A DNA stretch of 64,000 nucleotides from Vulcanisaeta sp. JCM 16161 (GCF_001316285.1 NZ_BBDO01000002.1:186001-250000), one strand, 5' to 3'; counted from the stretch's first letter, positions 41,712-52,354 are shown. Translations and numbers: made by a program. Notes: generated by a model not told the origin, from the letters alone.

Positions 41712-42580
41712 GCAATAGGTATAGTCTGAAGAATAAGGTAATTAGTTGGGTTAGGCTTGGTATATCGTACATAATACTCGCTATAGTAGCTGCCATAGCG
41801 ATATTCCCAATATATTACATAATAATCACGTCCGTAAACCCAATACCAACCCTTGCCTCAATAACCCTACGCTCACTCCTACCTGAGCACCCATCACTAG
41901 AGGCATATTATTACATATTGTTTAAGGAACCATTTCTGCTTTGGCTCAGGAACAGCCTAATTCTCGCGACAGGTACCATAGCCATTACGGTGATAGTCGC
42001 CTTCATAACGGGGGCTGCCCTGTCGAGGTTTAACGTACCTGGAAAAACAACGCTTATGGTGACGATCTACGTCATGACGTTCTTCCCGTTTGCAGCAACG
42101 GCGCTGCCGCTTTACCTAATGTTCGCATCGCTGGGTATGCTTAGGGGGTGGGCCGTATACGTAGCTTTAATATTGGCTTATTCTGGAGGTACGTCGATAT
42201 TTAGTTCATACCTGGTTAAGGTGTTCCTTGATAGGGTACCTAGGGATTATGAGGAGGCGGCGTTGATTGACGGCTTAACGAGACCCGGGGCCTTCTTTAG
42301 GATTCTCCTGCCGATGGCTAAGCCGATAATTGCGTTTGTGGCGCTCCTGGCGTTCATGGGCGCCTACACGGATTACGCATTGGCCAATGCTTTCATAATG
42401 CAGGGTAGTATGTGGACGCTGACCCTGGGCATGTATTATCTGGCCTTCGTTAATAGGGCAACGCTGTATAATGTGCTTGCAGCATTCTCCGTGCTCATGG
42501 GAATACCGATATTCGCAATATTCATTGCATTCCAGAAGTACCTGGTGCAGATATACGCGATGGGCGGAATTAAGGCATGA
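41708..42580 (+). CDS. ABC transporter permease, MalG-type
   Basis: 290 residues, six predicted helices, with the EAA loop (EEAALIDGLTRPGAFFRILLP) near residue 182. Starts within the MalF stop (ATGA overlap), so the two permease subunits are made together. The ATPase (MalK) gene is not next to it or elsewhere in the window; in archaea one MsmK-type ATPase can serve several such systems. Confidence 0.92.
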   Translation: MSNRYSLKNKVISWVRLGISYIILAIVAAIAIFPIYYIIITSVNPIPTLASITLRSLLPEHPSLEAYYYILFKEPFLLWLRNSLILATGTIAITVIVAFITGAALSRFNVPGKTTLMVTIYVMTFFPFAATALPLYLMFASLGMLRGWAVYVALILAYSGGTSIFSSYLVKVFLDRVPRDYEEAALIDGLTRPGAFFRILLPMAKPIIAFVALLAFMGAYTDYALANAFIMQGSMWTLTLGMYYLAFVNRATLYNVLAAFSVLMGIPIFAIFIAFQKYLVQIYAMGGIKA

Positions 42581-42618
42581 GAAGTTGAAAATAATTAAAA
42601 GAATAATTGAAAAGAAAA

Positions 42619-42628
42619 GTTTAAATAT
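42619..42628 (+). promoter_or_regulatory. TATA box for GH57 gene
   Basis: GTTTAAATAT ends 22 nt before the ATG at 42651, suggesting a separate leaderless transcript in addition to read-through from the permease genes. Confidence 0.45.
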
Positions 42629-42650
42629 CTAAAAAAAATACCCAAATATT

Positions 42651-45427
42651 ATGACAAATAAAATAATATACACGGTATTTCTTTTACTAATAGTAGCAGT
42701 ACTACTCGCAGCACCCAGAGCCCATGCCCAAAGCTCATGTCTATACATAGTGTCCTTCAATGTGACACCGACGTCGGGTCCTGCATACATAACAGTGGCA
42801 ATAACAGGATTGCCAGAGGGCCATGAAGTTTATCTACACTGGGGCATTGAGCCGTATCCGCAGGGACCTTGGTCAAGCGTTACTGATACGTTAATGACCT
42901 GGAACGGGACCAGTTACGTAGCCACAATTGGGCCATTCCAACCTGGTACCTGGGTTGCTTGGGTATTTCATGATGCAACCACGAATACCTGGATTAACTA
43001 TCAATGCGTACCCTTCTGGAACTGGAACGTTGATGTTAATCCACCGAATCAGGCTATACATGGGCCTATGTTTACCCAAATGGCTCAATACTAATAACGG
43101 TGCTCGGTAGAACGCCAGACAACATACTCCTTTGGTACGGCCTAACCTCAGGCCCTGGAAACGTGCCCTGGTACACCACGAGCGGTGCGCCGGGCGCCAT
43201 GAACGCAACAATGACGTTCAACCCACTCTGGGGTAATTACTCAGTCATGATTGGGCCATTCAAACCGGGGCAGTGGGTGCAATGGGTTTATTGGGACACG
43301 ACGACCAATACCTGGCTCCACTGCTCAACCAATTTAATAAGTGGCGTTGTAACATGCACACCCAATGGGAATTTTGCAATACAGGATGTCTACTCACCAT
43401 TAGTTTTCATAAACGCCACATACAGTAGGTACGTTTACCTGGTTGGGCAGAATGCCACTGTCTACGTACTTTTTAAGAATGAGTTTGGAGAGCCCGTTAC
43501 GGTTAACATGACGCTCACGGTAAATAATGAGGAATTCAATTATTACGATATAACCATAATGCCGGGTTACTACACGGTGGCGCTTAACTTTACCGTGAAT
43601 ATGCCACAGGGCATTTATACGCCTATGCTCACGGTCTACAGCCTAGGAACCACACTGACCCAAGCCTCACTACCAAGTCTCTATGTACTCAATACAACTG
43701 GTAAGCCACCAATTAGCCTTGTCATTGTATGGAACATGCATCAACCACTTTATATTGAGCCTAACGGCACGTGGGAGCAGGCCTGGTCCTACTTCATACA
43801 TGCCACGACTTCCTATGGAATGGGACGTGGGTCGGTGCCTATGAACTTCAGGCATTACTGCTTAGTGAGTATAATGTAAGCGTAACCATCGACTTCACAC
43901 CCGTGCTTCTGTATCAGTGGGAGACAATACTCACTGAGGGTACGTTCCCCTACTCACCCGCTTGGCCAAGCCCATCAACACTTAATGTAAACATGACCCA
44001 GTGCCTCGAGGCCATAAACTACACAATTAGCCTATACAGGGAGCTTGCCCAGGAGGGTAGGGTCGAGATTTTAACCGTGCCATTCTACCACCCATTGCAG
44101 GCAATAATCTATGATAATGGTTGGCAGAGCGACCTACTGGCTCAAATACTCATGGGTGAGGAGATGACTGAGGAGGTATTTGGCGTTAGGGCAACGGGCG
44201 CTTGGACACCCGAGATGGCATTTAACATGGGTCTGGTCCACTTATATAATGAGACGGGTATTGAATTCACAATACTTGATGCCCAGGCATTCCTACCCTA
44301 CGCAACCGTAGTCAGCGGTACTCCATCACCGTACGGGCCTATAATTGTTGAGGACTCTACTGGTGAACAGGTGATAGTCCTGTTCAGGGATACGGACCTC
44401 TCGAACGCATTCTCCTTCGCCTACTTCAGCCAATCACCGCAGGTAACCGCCAGAGAATTGATTCATTACCTAGCCAGGATATACATGCAGAACCCGGGCG
44501 CTGTCATCGTGGTGGCGTTAGATGGCGAGAACCCACTAATCTTTAACCCAACCACTGGGCCTGCCGACCTACAGGCTATTTACCAAGTACTCTCCGAGTA
44601 CCAGGTACCTGGTTCATAACGCAGACGGCCAGCGAGGCCATAGAAACCCACAAACCCATAGCAATACTGACTAACCTGCCCGAGTCCTCATGGGCCCTAA
44701 ACCTAAACAATTGGAATAATGGCTATCCAGGTAAGGTCGAGATATGGCGCTCGGTAGCTCTTGCCAGGGAGTACCTAGTGGCGTTTACGAAGGCCGTGGG
44801 CATGCCAATATCACCTGTAGTACCACTACCCTTCAACATAACACCGAACTCAACAAATCCCATATACACGCTGTGGAACTACCTATACATTGCCGAGGGT
44901 AGTGACTGGACCTGGCAGACTGGACCTCCGAACTACGGCCCGGCTTGGTTCCAGGAGCAGGCATTGACGTACACGAGCGCCATAATTAATACCATAGAGG
45001 ATTGGTTATCCCAGGTCAAGCTTGTTAAGTACGTTGTTAAGGATGATGCGTGGTACTCCAGATATACAACGGCCTGAACTACACACTATACGTAACGCTG
45101 GTTGTGGGTAATGGCACGTACACAATTGCTAAGCCCATAGTGCTGAAACCGCACCACATAATGACGATACCCGTGATAGGCATTGAGAATGCAACGATAG
45201 CTCAGCTATACTCACCGATTACGGATAATGAACTTGGTGACCACCCAATACCAATTAACCAATACGGATTCCCACTAGCCACATTTGCGCTATCGCACGG
45301 AAACTCACAGGCAATATCAGCAACGCAGGGAGAATCCAGTGAATTAATAACAGGCCTTATAGCTGTTTTACTTAGTGCGTCAGTAATAATGATGATTTTA
45401 CTAATTCAAAGAGGAATACTTAGGTAA
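42651..45427 (+). CDS. secreted GH57 amylopullulanase-like enzyme, frameshifted
   Basis: A surface enzyme of about 925 residues. Residues 1-26 are a signal peptide ending in an AHA site. Two similar N-terminal domains follow, each ending in a GPFxPGxWVxWV...TTNTW motif, like starch-binding modules. The GH57 catalytic domain opens with VIVWNMHQPLY, and the nucleophile block is ATGAWTPEMAF near 44205. The C terminus has a hydrophobic helix (ITGLIAVLLSASVIMMILL) and a basic end, anchoring it to the membrane. Frames change near 43062, 43815, 44612 and 45062. It would cleave starch outside the cell and feed the adjacent transporter. Confidence 0.88.
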
Positions 45428-45465
45428 CTTCTTGTCATATGATAGTAGATAATATAAGTTAAAAA

Positions 45466-45684
45466 TCATTTCTCCTCTTTGCCCAATTCCTTAGAGGTTA
45501 TTGAGTAATACCTACTTAGTACTGGGCATCCACGACCACCACTAAGGCAGAAATTAATGAATTTACTCCTGCTTACCCTCCAATCCTCAGGCGACATGAG
45601 TATACAACGCTCACCATCATACGTCCTCTGATAAAAAAATGCACTTATTCCCACTGCTAGATGACACGGTAATTCACGACGCAC
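45466..45684 (-). CDS. small Cys-containing protein
   Basis: 72 residues from GTG 45684, with four cysteines, two of them in FCLSGGRGCPVLSRY. I recall no named family, although the pattern suggests a conserved metal- or redox-active loop. It is followed on the same strand by a zinc-ribbon-like gene upstream (45709-45849), 24 nt away. Confidence 0.5.
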   Translation of the reverse strand: MRRELPCHLAVGISAFFYQRTYDGERCILMSPEDWRVSRSKFINFCLSGGRGCPVLSRYYSITSKELGKEEK

Positions 45685-45708
45685 TAGCCTTATTTTTATT
45701 ACTCCGGC

Positions 45709-45849
45709 CTATTTCTTCTTCAATTCCCTTAAGCAAGTCTCACAACATATGTAATACGTCCTCCTACCCCTCCTATACACGATTAGCACTGTTATTGGAC
45801 CGCCGCAGTAATCGCACACAAAGCCGACGCTAACCAACTGCCTGCTCAC
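45709..45849 (-). CDS. short zinc-ribbon protein
   Basis: A 46-residue protein from GTG 45849. Its core is CDYCGGPITV, then a basic strand (YRRGRRTYYI) and CCETC, giving a C-x2-C / C-x2-C zinc ribbon, followed by a lysine-rich end. The frame is also open further upstream, and a longer start at the ATG at 45889 is possible if one base is missing near 45878. Function unknown. Probably nucleic-acid binding or an accessory factor. Confidence 0.5.
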   Translation of the reverse strand: MSRQLVSVGFVCDYCGGPITVLIVYRRGRRTYYICCETCLRELKKK

Positions 45850-45860
45850 CGGTCTCAGTG

Positions 45861-46111
45861 CTATATGAAGCCCATCCCTACCTTAGCATTAATGACACCG
45901 ATTAATTCATCGAAGTCCTAGCCCTTACGACGGTATGTACTTATCATAAAACCAACTTGAAGCACTCACCGAGCCTAGTAATTATAAGCGCCTTCAGTGA
46001 ATTCTCTGGAGCATCTGCCGTAAATTTAACGCTCTTATTAACTAATGACTTCAATGCCTGTATACAGTTATCCTCGACAGCAGTGAACCTAGTAAGTCTT
46101 AATAATAGCAT
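45861..46111 (-). CDS. unrecognised small gene, frameshifted
   Basis: From ATG 46111 the frame codes about 55 residues (MLLLRLTRFTAVEDNCIQAL start), then stops at a TGA near 45946. In a neighbouring frame the sequence continues with an STYRRKG segment and a DFDELIGVINAKVGMGFI segment that stops at 45861-45863, 11 nt before the zinc-ribbon start. Two single-base losses would join them into an ~82-residue protein. No family was recognised. It diverges from the thiamine-binding-type gene with only 18 nt between starts, so its promoter would lie inside that gene. Confidence 0.4.
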
Positions 46112-46129
46112 TAAGTTCTAGCTATAAGT

Positions 46130-46426
46130 ATGAGCGTCATTGTGGAGATAGCAGTCGATCCAATCGGGACGGGTACCCCGAGCGTTGGTGATTACGTTAA
46201 AATTGCCATAGACGTTATTAAGAGGTCAGGTTATAAATATGAGGTAGGCCCCATGGGAACCTCGGTTGAATTACCGAGCGTTGAGGCATTGGGCAAGTTG
46301 CTCCAGGATATCCATGATGCCCTTTATAGGGCTGGTATAAAGAGGATTGTGACCACTGTTAGGATTGATGATAGGAGGGATAAGGCAATAACGATGGCTT
46401 ATAAGGTTGAGAGGGTTAGTAAGTGA
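46130..46426 (+). CDS. thiamine-binding (MTH1187/DUF77) protein
   Basis: 98 residues of the MTH1187/YqgV family, a ferredoxin-like fold that binds thiamine in characterised bacterial members. The N-terminal VEIAVDPIGTGTPSVGDYVK and the GYKYEVGPMGTSVE block, where the ligand site lies, are both present. Intact, start ATG 46130. The GTG of the next gene overlaps its stop. Confidence 0.88.
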   Translation: MSVIVEIAVDPIGTGTPSVGDYVKIAIDVIKRSGYKYEVGPMGTSVELPSVEALGKLLQDIHDALYRAGIKRIVTTVRIDDRRDKAITMAYKVERVSK

Positions 46427-46887
46427 TTATGGTTAAGATACGCGTTAAACTTGGCACGGTATTCGACGACCCAGAATTCTTCGAGGTTAAAATGAACTGC
46501 ACAAAATGTGGTAAGTGCTGCCTAAACACACAAATGGAGCTCCTACCTGAGGACATAGAGAGAATAGTTAGGCTTGGCTATAGGCTCAATGACTTTGCAG
46601 TGTTTGATGGCGAGACGTGGAGGTTAAGGAATGTAGATGGCCATTGCGTATTCCTTAATCCACATACCATGGAGTGCACCATTTATGAAAATAGACCAAT
46701 TGGTTGTAGGCTATACCCACTGGTTTATGATAATGTTGAGGGCCCATATATTGATAGGGAATGCCCAGCGTGGAATACCGTGAATCCCAATGAAATAAAT
46801 AGACTTGGGAAGTACCTGCCATTATTCATAGCCAGGTCATACCAAACAGATCAATGGGTCAGATTGAGGTACGGCATTCGACGTTAA
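46423..46887 (+). CDS. YkgJ-family cysteine cluster protein
   Basis: 154 residues of the Zn/Fe-chelating cluster family. NCTKCGKCC is the first Cys cluster (near residue 25), then GHCVFLNPHTMECTIYENRPIGCRLYP carries three more cysteines, and a final ECPAW follows. Four to eight cysteines in this order define the YkgJ family, whose biochemical role is not settled. Start GTG 46423 overlaps the upstream stop; the ATG at 46429 is the alternative. Confidence 0.88.
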   Translation: MIMVKIRVKLGTVFDDPEFFEVKMNCTKCGKCCLNTQMELLPEDIERIVRLGYRLNDFAVFDGETWRLRNVDGHCVFLNPHTMECTIYENRPIGCRLYPLVYDNVEGPYIDRECPAWNTVNPNEINRLGKYLPLFIARSYQTDQWVRLRYGIRR

Positions 46888-46939
46888 CCATTTTACTTAA
46901 ATAAATAATGCTTTAATAAACTGTCACTAAAATATCTTT

Positions 46940-46953
46940 TGATGATATCATCA
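46940..46953. repeat. perfect palindrome
   Basis: TGATGATATCATCA, a 14-bp perfect inverted repeat in the gap after the YkgJ-type gene. It lies about 180 nt upstream of the oxidoreductase operon. It could be an operator or a chance match. Confidence 0.3.
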
Positions 46954-47090
46954 TATTAATTTAGGCATGTTTTTAGATAATGCGACGACTAATCTTATGT
47001 AATTCATAGCTTATTTATTAAGTCATTTCAATAATCCTATGGATTTATATTTAACTATTTTTACCATTTAGAGATAAATAACCTACCAGA

Positions 47091-47104
47091 AGCATTTATA
47101 AAGC
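47091..47104 (+). promoter_or_regulatory. TATA box for oxidoreductase operon
   Basis: GCATTTATAAAGCC lies 28-42 nt before the ATG at 47133, where an archaeal TATA box for a short-leader transcript is expected. Confidence 0.55.
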
Positions 47105-47132
47105 CCTAGTGTTTTACGGTTCATGAGATAGT

Positions 47133-47686
47133 ATGGCTGAGGTAACTGAATTCATAATACTTGGTAGGGGTGGGCAAGGTGGCGTTACCGCTGCTAGGAT
47201 ACTTGTGTCCGCTGCGCTTAAGGATGGTAAGTGGGGTCAGGCAATTCCTGAGTTTGGTGCTGAGCGCAGGGGCGCCGTTGTTAAGTCATATGCGAGGATC
47301 GCTGATAAGCCCGTACCCCTTCACAGTAATGTTAGGAAGGCTGACGTACTTATTGTCCTCGTCTCAAGCGTTTTAGACTGGTAAATGTTGATGACCTTAT
47401 GAAGAGCAGGGACTCGATAATAATTGTTAATTCAGCATCACCAATAAGGACTGGATATAGGACTTACTACGTTGATGCAACATCAATAAGTGAGAAGCTT
47501 GGGCTCGTAATCGCCGGCTGGCACATAGTGAGCACTCCATTGTTGGGCGCGGTTGCTAGGGTGACGGGTGTCGTGAGCCTTAATTCAATAATTGCCTCAC
47601 TGCCCGAGTTTGTTGGTAGGGAGAATCTGGTTAAATTGAATGCCGAAGCCGTTAAGATGGGTTATGAGTTGGTCAAGGGTGAGTGA
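47133..47686 (+). CDS. porG: 2-oxoacid:ferredoxin oxidoreductase gamma, frameshifted
   Basis: Subunit of a four-subunit pyruvate (or other 2-oxoacid) ferredoxin oxidoreductase. The N terminus has the gamma-type loop ILGRGGQGGVTAARIL, followed by the GAERRGAVVKSYARI block. The frame breaks near 47382 (SVLD) and continues as NVDDLMKSRDSI. About 184 residues. The first gene of the operon; the delta gene begins 2 nt after its stop. Confidence 0.9.
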
Positions 47687-47687
47687 T

Positions 47688-47963
47688 ATGAGCGCGGCTG
47701 AGAAGTTAAGGGGTCTCTTATTATCAACACCAGCCGAGGGCGCTGGCGGTAGGACAGGCACGTGGCGCGTGTATAGGCCCGTGATTAATTACTCCAAGTG
47801 CACGAAGTGCGGGATTTGCTGGTTATACTGCCCTGAGAACGTGATTGAGTGGCTTGAGGATAAGAACGTTAGAATTGACTATAATTATTGTAAGGGCTGC
47901 GGAATCTGCGCCGATGTTTGCCCTGTCAAGGCTATTGACATGGTTAAGGAGGGGGTGGTGTGA
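47688..47963 (+). CDS. porD: 2-oxoacid:ferredoxin oxidoreductase delta
   Basis: 91 residues with two [4Fe-4S] ferredoxin motifs: CTKCGICWLYCP and CKGCGICADVCP. It carries electrons from the thiamine-diphosphate site in the beta subunit toward ferredoxin. Start ATG 47688, 2 nt after the gamma stop. The alpha gene starts at once after the stop, so the order is gamma-delta-alpha-beta. Confidence 0.92.
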   Translation: MSAAEKLRGLLLSTPAEGAGGRTGTWRVYRPVINYSKCTKCGICWLYCPENVIEWLEDKNVRIDYNYCKGCGICADVCPVKAIDMVKEGVV

Positions 47964-49178
47964 ATGAGTAAGCAAATATCCCTCGCAAGGCAGGTTAGGA
48001 AGGTCCTGGTCGGGGATCACGCAGTCGCCGAGGCTGTGAAGCTGGCTAGGGTTAATGTTGTCTCGGCATACCCAATAACACCACAGACATTAATCGTCGA
48101 GAGGATTAGCGAAATGATCGAGAGAGGCGAATTAAAGGCTGATTATGTGAGAGTCGAGAGTGAGTTCGCCGCGTTAGCTACGGTGTACGGCGCCGCCGCA
48201 GGCGGTGCAAGGGCTTTCACCGCAACCTCAAGCCACGGACTCTTCTACATGTATGAGATGCTTTGGTGGGCCGCGGCCTCGAGGGTCCCACTCGTTATGG
48301 CTGTGGTTACTAGAGTTGTTGGGCCTCCATGGAATATACATGACGAGCACACAGACCTGCTTGCCATTAGGGATAGTGGTTGGATAATTGGAATGGCTCA
48401 AAACGTGCAGGAGGCATTTGACATGACTCTGACGGCATTCAAAATAAGTGAGGATGAAAGGGTATTATTACCCGTCGCAGTAGGCCTTGATGGATTTATC
48501 CTAAGCCATACGGCAGAGCCCCTTGACATTCCATCACAGGAGGATGTTGATTCCTGGTTACCACCTAGGAACCCGAGAATTCCATACACCATTGAACCCG
48601 GTGGTGAGGCTATTACGATGGGTAATCTGCCTGGCAATGACGTTTACCACGCATTACTTAAGAAGTATATGGATGAGTCTATGGAATCTGCGAAGAAGGT
48701 TATTGCGGAGGTTTATGACGAATACGCTAAATTAACGGGCAGGAGGTACGGCCCATTAACCGAGTGCTACAGATGCAGTGATGCTAAGTACCTGGCCGTA
48801 TCAATGGGTGCATGGAGTGGTGATATAATGAACGCAGTTGATAGACTTAGAGATGAGGGATACCCAATCGGTCTGTTAAGGATGAGGTATATCAGGCCAT
48901 TTCCTGAGGAGGACATTGCTGGGTGGGTTAATGGCATGAAGGGAATAATCGTGTTTGATAGGGACTATTCAGCGGGTATGGGTGGTGTATTAGCCAGCGA
49001 GGTAAGTGGCTTTGTTCCTAGCAACATATCCTTCGAGGGCGTTTTAGCCGGGATTGGAGGATTTGACGTTTCATCGGATGAATTTAAGATGATAATGAGG
49101 GAGTTCGTTGATAAGGTTGAACGCGAGGGTTTAGTAAGGATTAGGAAGTACTGGTATATACCTAAGATTGAGAGGTGA
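47964..49178 (+). CDS. porA: 2-oxoacid:ferredoxin oxidoreductase alpha
   Basis: 404 residues, intact. The N-terminal [19 protein letters not shown] block is the pyrimidine-domain start, and [18 protein letters not shown] is typical of the alpha subunit. The C-terminal half includes [11 protein letters not shown]. The last 4 nt overlap the beta gene. Pyruvate is the likeliest substrate, but isobutyrate- or oxoglutarate-specific forms look alike. Confidence 0.92.
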   Translation: MSKQISLARQVRKVLVGDHAVAEAVKLARVNVVSAYPITPQTLIVERISEMIERGELKADYVRVESEFAALATVYGAAAGGARAFTATSSHGLFYMYEMLWWAAASRVPLVMAVVTRVVGPPWNIHDEHTDLLAIRDSGWIIGMAQNVQEAFDMTLTAFKISEDERVLLPVAVGLDGFILSHTAEPLDIPSQEDVDSWLPPRNPRIPYTIEPGGEAITMGNLPGNDVYHALLKKYMDESMESAKKVIAEVYDEYAKLTGRRYGPLTECYRCSDAKYLAVSMGAWSGDIMNAVDRLRDEGYPIGLLRMRYIRPFPEEDIAGWVNGMKGIIVFDRDYSAGMGGVLASEVSGFVPSNISFEGVLAGIGGFDVSSDEFKMIMREFVDKVEREGLVRIRKYWYIPKIER

Positions 49179-50087
49179 TGGGCATGGTCACGATGAACGA
49201 GCTACATAAGTATGGGAGGACTAAGTTCATAATGCCTGGCACTGCGGCATGTCCAGGCTGCCCATTGCAGGTTGGTATGAGGCAATTAGCGATGGCTCTT
49301 GATGGTAAGTTCGTCATGGTGATACCGGCTGGTTGCTCAAGTGTAATACCAGGTTCTGCGCCGTACACGGCATACACGGTACCCGTACTCCACGTACCAT
49401 TTGCATCAAGCCCAGCCGTGGCAAGCGGCATAGTTAGGGCCGTTAGGCAGAGGGGTAATAATGGACCTGTGGTTGTTTGGGCTGGTGACGGCGCAACCGC
49501 AGATATTGGGTTCGCCACATTAAGTGGCGCTGCCTATAGGAATGAGGACATACTCTACATAATGGCTGATAACGAGGCATACATGAACACGGGAATACAG
49601 GCTAGCGGCACAACGCCCTGGATGGCTTGGACGACCACGTCACCAAGGGGTAAGACTGAGGATAAGAAGGACGTGGCGTTAATAATGCTCATGCACAAGG
49701 TGCCCTACGTAGCCACAGCAAGTATTGCCTACCCCATGGACTTCATCGACAAGGTTAGGAGGGCGATGCAGGTCAAGGGCTTCAAGTTCATACACCTACA
49801 TGCACCCTGCCCACCCGGTTGGAAGATGGACGATGCATATACGATCAGGCAGCCAGGCTCGCCGTTGAGACGGGCGCTGGATACTCTGGGAGTATAACCA
49901 GGGCAAGCTAACGATAAGTCCACCAAGCCTTCCATATAAGGATAAGTCAAGGAGAAAGCCGCTGGAGGAGTATCTAAAGATTCAGGGTAGGTTTGCCCAC
50001 CTCAAGCCTGAGGATATTAAGATCATGGAGGAGAAAATAGATAGGCAGTGGGACTTGATACTCAGGCTGGCTGAGATTTTCAAATAA
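49175..50087 (+). CDS. porB: 2-oxoacid:ferredoxin oxidoreductase beta, frameshifted
   Basis: Thiamine-diphosphate-binding subunit of about 304 residues. CPGCPLQVG near residue 25 starts the Fe-S cluster region; [12 protein letters not shown] near 105 is the ThDP GDG motif, and the [13 protein letters not shown] block follows. The frame breaks near 49875; the repaired tail contains [13 protein letters not shown] and a lysine-rich helix, and stops at 50085-50087. Start is ATG 49178 or the overlapping GTG 49175. Confidence 0.9.
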
Positions 50088-50133
50088 TCACTTCAAATAA
50101 AATTTAATAATTGTGTAAATCCTAGGAACAACA

Positions 50134-51511
50134 ATGAGCTGGAGCTTATTGGATGCATTACGAAATAAACCAGACATTGTTAGGGAGTCACTCAGGAAGA
50201 GGAGGATGGACGTTAGTATCGTCGATAAATTCCTCGAATTAGACAGTAAGTGGAGGAGTCTCAAGGCGGAGATTGATGAGTTGAGGCATAGGCATAATGT
50301 AATCACTAAGGAGGTTAGTAAGCTGAGCGGTGCTGAGAGGGAGAGGAAGATAATGGAAGCTAAGGAATTACTAAATGAGATTCAGAAGAAGGAGGAAGAG
50401 TTAGAAGGCGTTGAGAGGGAGAGGGAGAGGGTTCTTAGATCGATACCAAACCTGGTTCATGAGAGCGTACCCTATAATTGCCCGGAAGGTGTTGACGCAA
50501 TACCAGTTAGGTTTTATGGAACACCCAAGGTTTGGGTTGGGCATATTAAGGAGTTTAAGGATCAAACAGAGCGTTTTGGCTTCAATGTACCATATGAAAC
50601 CATTGATTGGAGACCCATTGGCCATGCCGACATGCTTGAGATAGTACTTGGCATGGGTGATACGCTTAAGGCCGGCGAGGTCGCTGGATCCAGGTTTTAC
50701 TACCTATTTGATGACTTGGTAATGCTTGACATGGCGTTGATAGCTACGCCATCGATTACATGACTAAGAAGGGCTTTAGACTCGTGCTTCCACCATACAT
50801 GCTAAAGTACGAGGTACTCTCCGAGGTGCTGGATATGGAGACATTTAAGGACATGGTGTACAAGATCGAGAATGAGGACCTATACTTAATAGGCACTGCC
50901 GAGCACCCAATAGCCGCTTATCTAAGGCGTACAGAGCTCCTAGAGGATCAACTGCCGCTCCTATTTGTTGGCGTCTCGCCAAGCTTCAGGAGAGAGGCCA
51001 GCGCGGGTAATAGGGATATGAAGGGTATATTCAGGGTTCATCAATTCCATAAGGTTGAGCAATTTGTATTCTCACTACCCGAGGAGAGTTGGAAGTGGCA
51101 TGAGGAGTTGATAAGGAATGCCGAGGAACTGTGGCAAGGCCTTGGTCTACCATACAGAGTCGTACTGCTTTGCGCCATGACATGGGTAGGTGCGCCGCCA
51201 AGCAGTATGACCTTGAGGTTTGGATGCCGGCCCAGGGAATGTATAGGGAAATGGTCTCATGCAGTAACTGCACTGACTGGCAGTCGGCTAAGCTCGGTGT
51301 CAGGGTTCTTAGGAAGGATATGAGGAGGGAGTTCGTGCATACTCTTAACTCAACAGCCATAGCGAGCACGAGAGCCATAACGGCGATCCTCGAGAATTAC
51401 CAGGAACCTGATGGTACCGTGGTAATACCCAAGGTCCTGAGGAAGTACCTAGAAATATTTAGTAAGGGGCCAACCGATGCTATTTACCCGAGGAGGAAGG
51501 TGAGGAGATGA
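50134..51511 (+). CDS. serS: seryl-tRNA synthetase, frameshifted
   Basis: Class II synthetase of about 460 residues. The N-terminal ~110 residues form the long coiled-coil tRNA-binding arm. Motif 2 is [27 protein letters not shown] near 50990, with the TAEHP block before it; motif 3 is the [15 protein letters not shown] block near the end. Frames change near 50755 and 51165. The usual bacterial-like form, not the rare methanogen type. Start ATG 50134. Confidence 0.93.
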
Positions 51512-51537
51512 TAAGGGTAATCCAATAATTGAGTGAA

Positions 51538-52287
51538 TTAACGCCGGAGAAGCTCGGCATCACTCCATAAATTATTGAAATAGGTCTTCGCGATATCGAT
51601 TATGTAGTCCTGCCTCGAGAATAGGCTTATGTAATCCACGCCGTGCTTAATAATGAGGACCACACCACCAACACCAATAAAACCACCGCCAAATAGTTTA
51701 TCCCTAATCCTAATGTGTATCCTGGGCGGCAGGTCCTTAACATGGTTAATAATGTCACGGGAAACCAACAGCCTCACCTCATTATTACGTGATATATCCT
51801 CAACCATGGATAGCACCCTATGGTCAAGCAACTCCATGTATGGAGTTGCAACATCGAGGTTTCCATAACCCATGGACTTCATTATTAATTCCTTAGTACT
51901 ATCGAGACCCCTAACAACATAGAGAAGCTCGCTTTGGGCGGCTACCCTACCCTTATAGGCCGATTCATACATTAACTGCAATGAATCTATTAATGGCTTT
52001 ATTGAATTCACATAATCGGAAAACCTCTGGATTAATTTATTAAATATGTCCGTTGGTGACACGGCATAGAATAACTCAGGCCTCTTTTTATCATCGATCT
52101 CAACGTAACCCAGCCTATACAGCTTATGAAGTACTGAGTATACCTTAGATGATGGTATGTTGGCCTTCATCGCGACATCTCTTGCGGTTAATGGACCATT
52201 CTCCACAAGCGCTATGTATGCCTTTATGTCGTAACTTGTTAATCCTATGAACCTGGCGAGCTCCTGAAGTCTCTTCTCAATGCTCAT
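51538..52287 (-). CDS. TrmB-family transcriptional regulator
   Basis: 249 residues. The N terminus is a winged HTH (LTARDVAMKANIPSSKVYSVLHKLYRLGYV) followed by a coiled coil and a ligand-binding domain ending in strand-rich sequence (LFGGGFIGVGGVVLII). TrmB proteins repress sugar-transport operons and respond to maltose, trehalose or glucose. Divergent from the radical SAM gene with a 67-nt gap. The starch transporter operon is about 6-12 kb away, and regulation by this protein is a speculation. Confidence 0.85.
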   Translation of the reverse strand: MSIEKRLQELARFIGLTSYDIKAYIALVENGPLTARDVAMKANIPSSKVYSVLHKLYRLGYVEIDDKKRPELFYAVSPTDIFNKLIQRFSDYVNSIKPLIDSLQLMYESAYKGRVAAQSELLYVVRGLDSTKELIMKSMGYGNLDVATPYMELLDHRVLSMVEDISRNNEVRLLVSRDIINHVKDLPPRIHIRIRDKLFGGGFIGVGGVVLIIKHGVDYISLFSRQDYIIDIAKTYFNNLWSDAELLRR

Positions 52288-52324
52288 ACTAAGACACTTC
52301 TGAGAGTATCAGTTGGTGACAAAG

Positions 52325-52334
52325 TTTTTAAATA
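52325..52334 (+). promoter_or_regulatory. TATA box for Tes candidate
   Basis: TTTTTAAATA ends 20 nt before the ATG at 52355, giving a leaderless transcript and supporting this start rather than the internal one at 52486. Confidence 0.5.
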
Positions 52335-52354
52335 ATTAACCCTCAACTACCGTA

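Larger units (their letters stand above)
46888..47132. other. AT-rich intergenic region with palindrome
   Basis: About 245 nt with no coding signal. It contains the 14-bp palindrome at 46940-46953 and, near its right end, a GCATTTATAAAGCC TATA-like box (47091-47104) that fits the porG start at 47133 with a leader of a few nt. No RNA gene or repeat was recognised. Confidence 0.5.
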
